A DNA stretch of 64,000 nucleotides, taken from NCBI GenBank assembly GCA_965178125.1, contig OZ237770.1, positions 434,001-498,000 on the forward strand, given 5' to 3'. Below are positions 62,900-64,000 of this stretch, one piece after another (positions within the stretch are counted from its first letter, which is position 1; the number at the start of each line of letters is the position of its first letter). The position numbers and the translations under genes are program-made. A model generated the notes under the pieces. The model was not told where the DNA came from and made no database searches. It saw only the letters and a list, made by a program, of their open reading frames with translations. This DNA is from Bilabrum cf. latius (taxonomy: Eukaryota; Bigyra: Bicosoecida; Bigyra; Bicosoecida).

Positions 62900-64000
62900 A
62901 TTGGGCCCGGAGGGCCTTGGGCGTGAGAGGCAGTGGGGTCTCAGTGGGGCTGTTGGTTGCCGGCATGCTGTTGTGGCTGTGGAGGGTCTGGAGGGCCTTG
63001 GGAGGGGCGTGAGAGGCAGTGGGGGCTCAGTGGGGCTGTTGGTTGCCGGCGAGCTGTTGTGGCTGTGGCGGGTCTGGAGGGCCTTGGGAGGGGCGTGAGA
63101 GGCAGTGGGGGCTCAGTGGGGCTGTTGGTTGCCGGCGAGCTGTTGTGGCTGTGGAGGGTCTGGAGGGCCTTGGGAGGGGCGTGAGAGGCAGTGGGGGCTC
63201 AGTGGGGCTGTTGGTTACCGGCGAGCTGGTGTGGCTGTGGAGGGTCCGGAGGGCCTTGGGAGGGGCGTGAGAGGCAGTGGGGGCTCAGTGGGGCTGTTGG
63301 TTGCCGGCGAGCTGTTGTGGCTGTGGCGGGTCTGGAGGGCCTTGGGAGGGGCGTGAGAGGCAGTGGGGGCTCAGTGGGGCTGTTGGTTGCCGGTGAGCTG
63401 GTGTGGCTGTGGAAGGTCCGGAGGGCCTTGGGAGGGGCGTGAGAGGCAGTGGGGGCTCAGTGGGGCTGTTGGTTGCCGGTGAGCTGGGATGGCTGTGGAG
63501 GGTCCGGAGGGCCTTAAGAGGGGCGTGAGAGGCAGTGGGGGCTCAGTGGGGCTGTTGGTTGCCGGCGAGCTGGTGTGGCTGTGGAGGGTCCGGAGGGCCT
63601 TGGGAGGGGCGTGAGAGGCAGTGGGGGCTCAGTGGGGCTGTTGGTTGCCGGCGAGCTGTTGTGGCTGTGGAGGGTCCGGAGGGCCTTGGGAGGGGCGTGA
63701 GAGGCAGTGGGGGCTCAGTGGGGCTGTTGGTTGCCGGCGAGCTGGTGTGGCTGTGTAGGGTCCGGAGGGCCTTGGGAGGGGCGTGAGAGGCAGTGGGGGC
63801 TCAGTGGGGCTGTTGGTTGCCGGCGAGCTGGTGTAGCTGTGGAGGGTCCGGAGGGCCTTGGGAGGGGCGTGAGAGGCAGTGGGGGCTCAGTGGGGCTGTT
63901 GGTTGCCGGCATGCTGTTGTGGCTGTGGAGGGTCCGGAGGGCCTTGGGAGGGGCGTGAGAGGCAATGGGGGCTCAGTGGGGCTGTTGGTTGCCGGCGAGC
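62900..64000. repeat. 86-bp G-rich minisatellite, about 13 copies, runs off the window
   Basis: Unit of 86 bp ('gtgagaggcagtgggggctc' core) repeated from ~62900 to the window end with scattered base changes and no visible length variants. G-rich on the forward strand. It could be subtelomeric, but no telomere repeat is seen. Confidence 0.95.

Noticed and set aside
62900-64000. Repeated 83-residue protein family
   Set aside because: Open frames arise from an 86-bp G-rich tandem unit that shifts frame each copy; no start context, splice or codon pattern supports coding.
1-64000. tRNA genes, especially one with a CTA anticodon
   Set aside because: Looked for B-box-like GGTTCGA contexts by eye; none had a matching acceptor stem. 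A proper scan could still find one outside what I can see.

Overview
The window is eukaryotic nuclear DNA from a protist, with one virus-like element in it. Host DNA (1-30243 and 57858-64000) is GC-rich. It carries genes with GT-AG introns of roughly 80-430 nt, minisatellites and low-complexity exons. An AT-rich block of 27.6 kb (30244-57857) is an endogenous virophage of the mavirus/Maverick-polinton type. It is bounded by ~0.97 kb terminal inverted repeats and a 5-bp target-site duplication. A second, GC-rich element of 6.4 kb (36523-42943) sits inside it: a Ngaro-type tyrosine-recombinase retrotransposon. Virophage plus nested Ngaro is the arrangement I know from the marine bicosoecid flagellate Cafeteria, so that is my best guess for the host. 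This is inference, not proof.

The main observation is that the host appears not to use UAG as a stop codon. Gene after gene on both strands is interrupted in frame only by TAG, and homology, splice phase and domain order continue across the TAG. Each gene then ends at TGA or TAA. I counted about 47 in-frame TAGs in twelve host genes, for example 12 in a glycosyltransferase of about 1412 codons and 12 in a 2.7-kb reverse-strand gene. Against these stands one in-frame TGA, which may lie in a 42-nt intron. The Ngaro Gag-RT-RNase H frame has 10 in-frame TAGs (11 if the TAG at 37938 is counted) and its recombinase frame has 4, with no TAA or TGA before the recombinase's terminal TGA. Read this way, genes that look like pseudogenes become intact. 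Leucine is the best-fitting meaning; glutamine is the main alternative. The virophage genes all end in TAA or TGA and show no internal TAG, so they read the same under either code.

Layout: ankyrin protein (2-1509); low-complexity protein (1827-4392); GTP cyclohydrolase I (4938-5693); type I membrane protein (6106-8613); truncated GTP cyclohydrolase copy (8860-9360); GH27 alpha-galactosidase-like enzyme (9402-10892); GT4 glycosyltransferase (11028-15266); reverse-strand low-complexity protein (15464-18147); ependymin-related secreted protein (19162-20206, reverse); FAM32A (20490-21355, reverse); KDM2/PHF8-type JmjC protein (21580-24811); protein kinase (24908-27192); small reverse ORF (27795-28205); SRCR-like membrane protein cut in two by the virophage (29033-30243 and 57858-58499); GNAT exon (59071-59367, reverse); 131-bp and 86-bp tandem arrays to the window end.

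The virophage has a morphogenesis set (penton, major capsid protein, packaging ATPase, maturation protease, fibre-like proteins, a probable membrane-active core protein), a family-A-like polymerase/SF3 helicase, two integration enzymes of different families (rve integrase and tyrosine recombinase), a nucleotidyltransferase-like protein, a lipase and several unknowns. Most structural genes have a TCTA motif 13-18 nt before the start codon, like the late promoter described for mavirus and its giant-virus host CroV. The insertion is clean: removing the element and one ACCAC copy restores the host reading frame.
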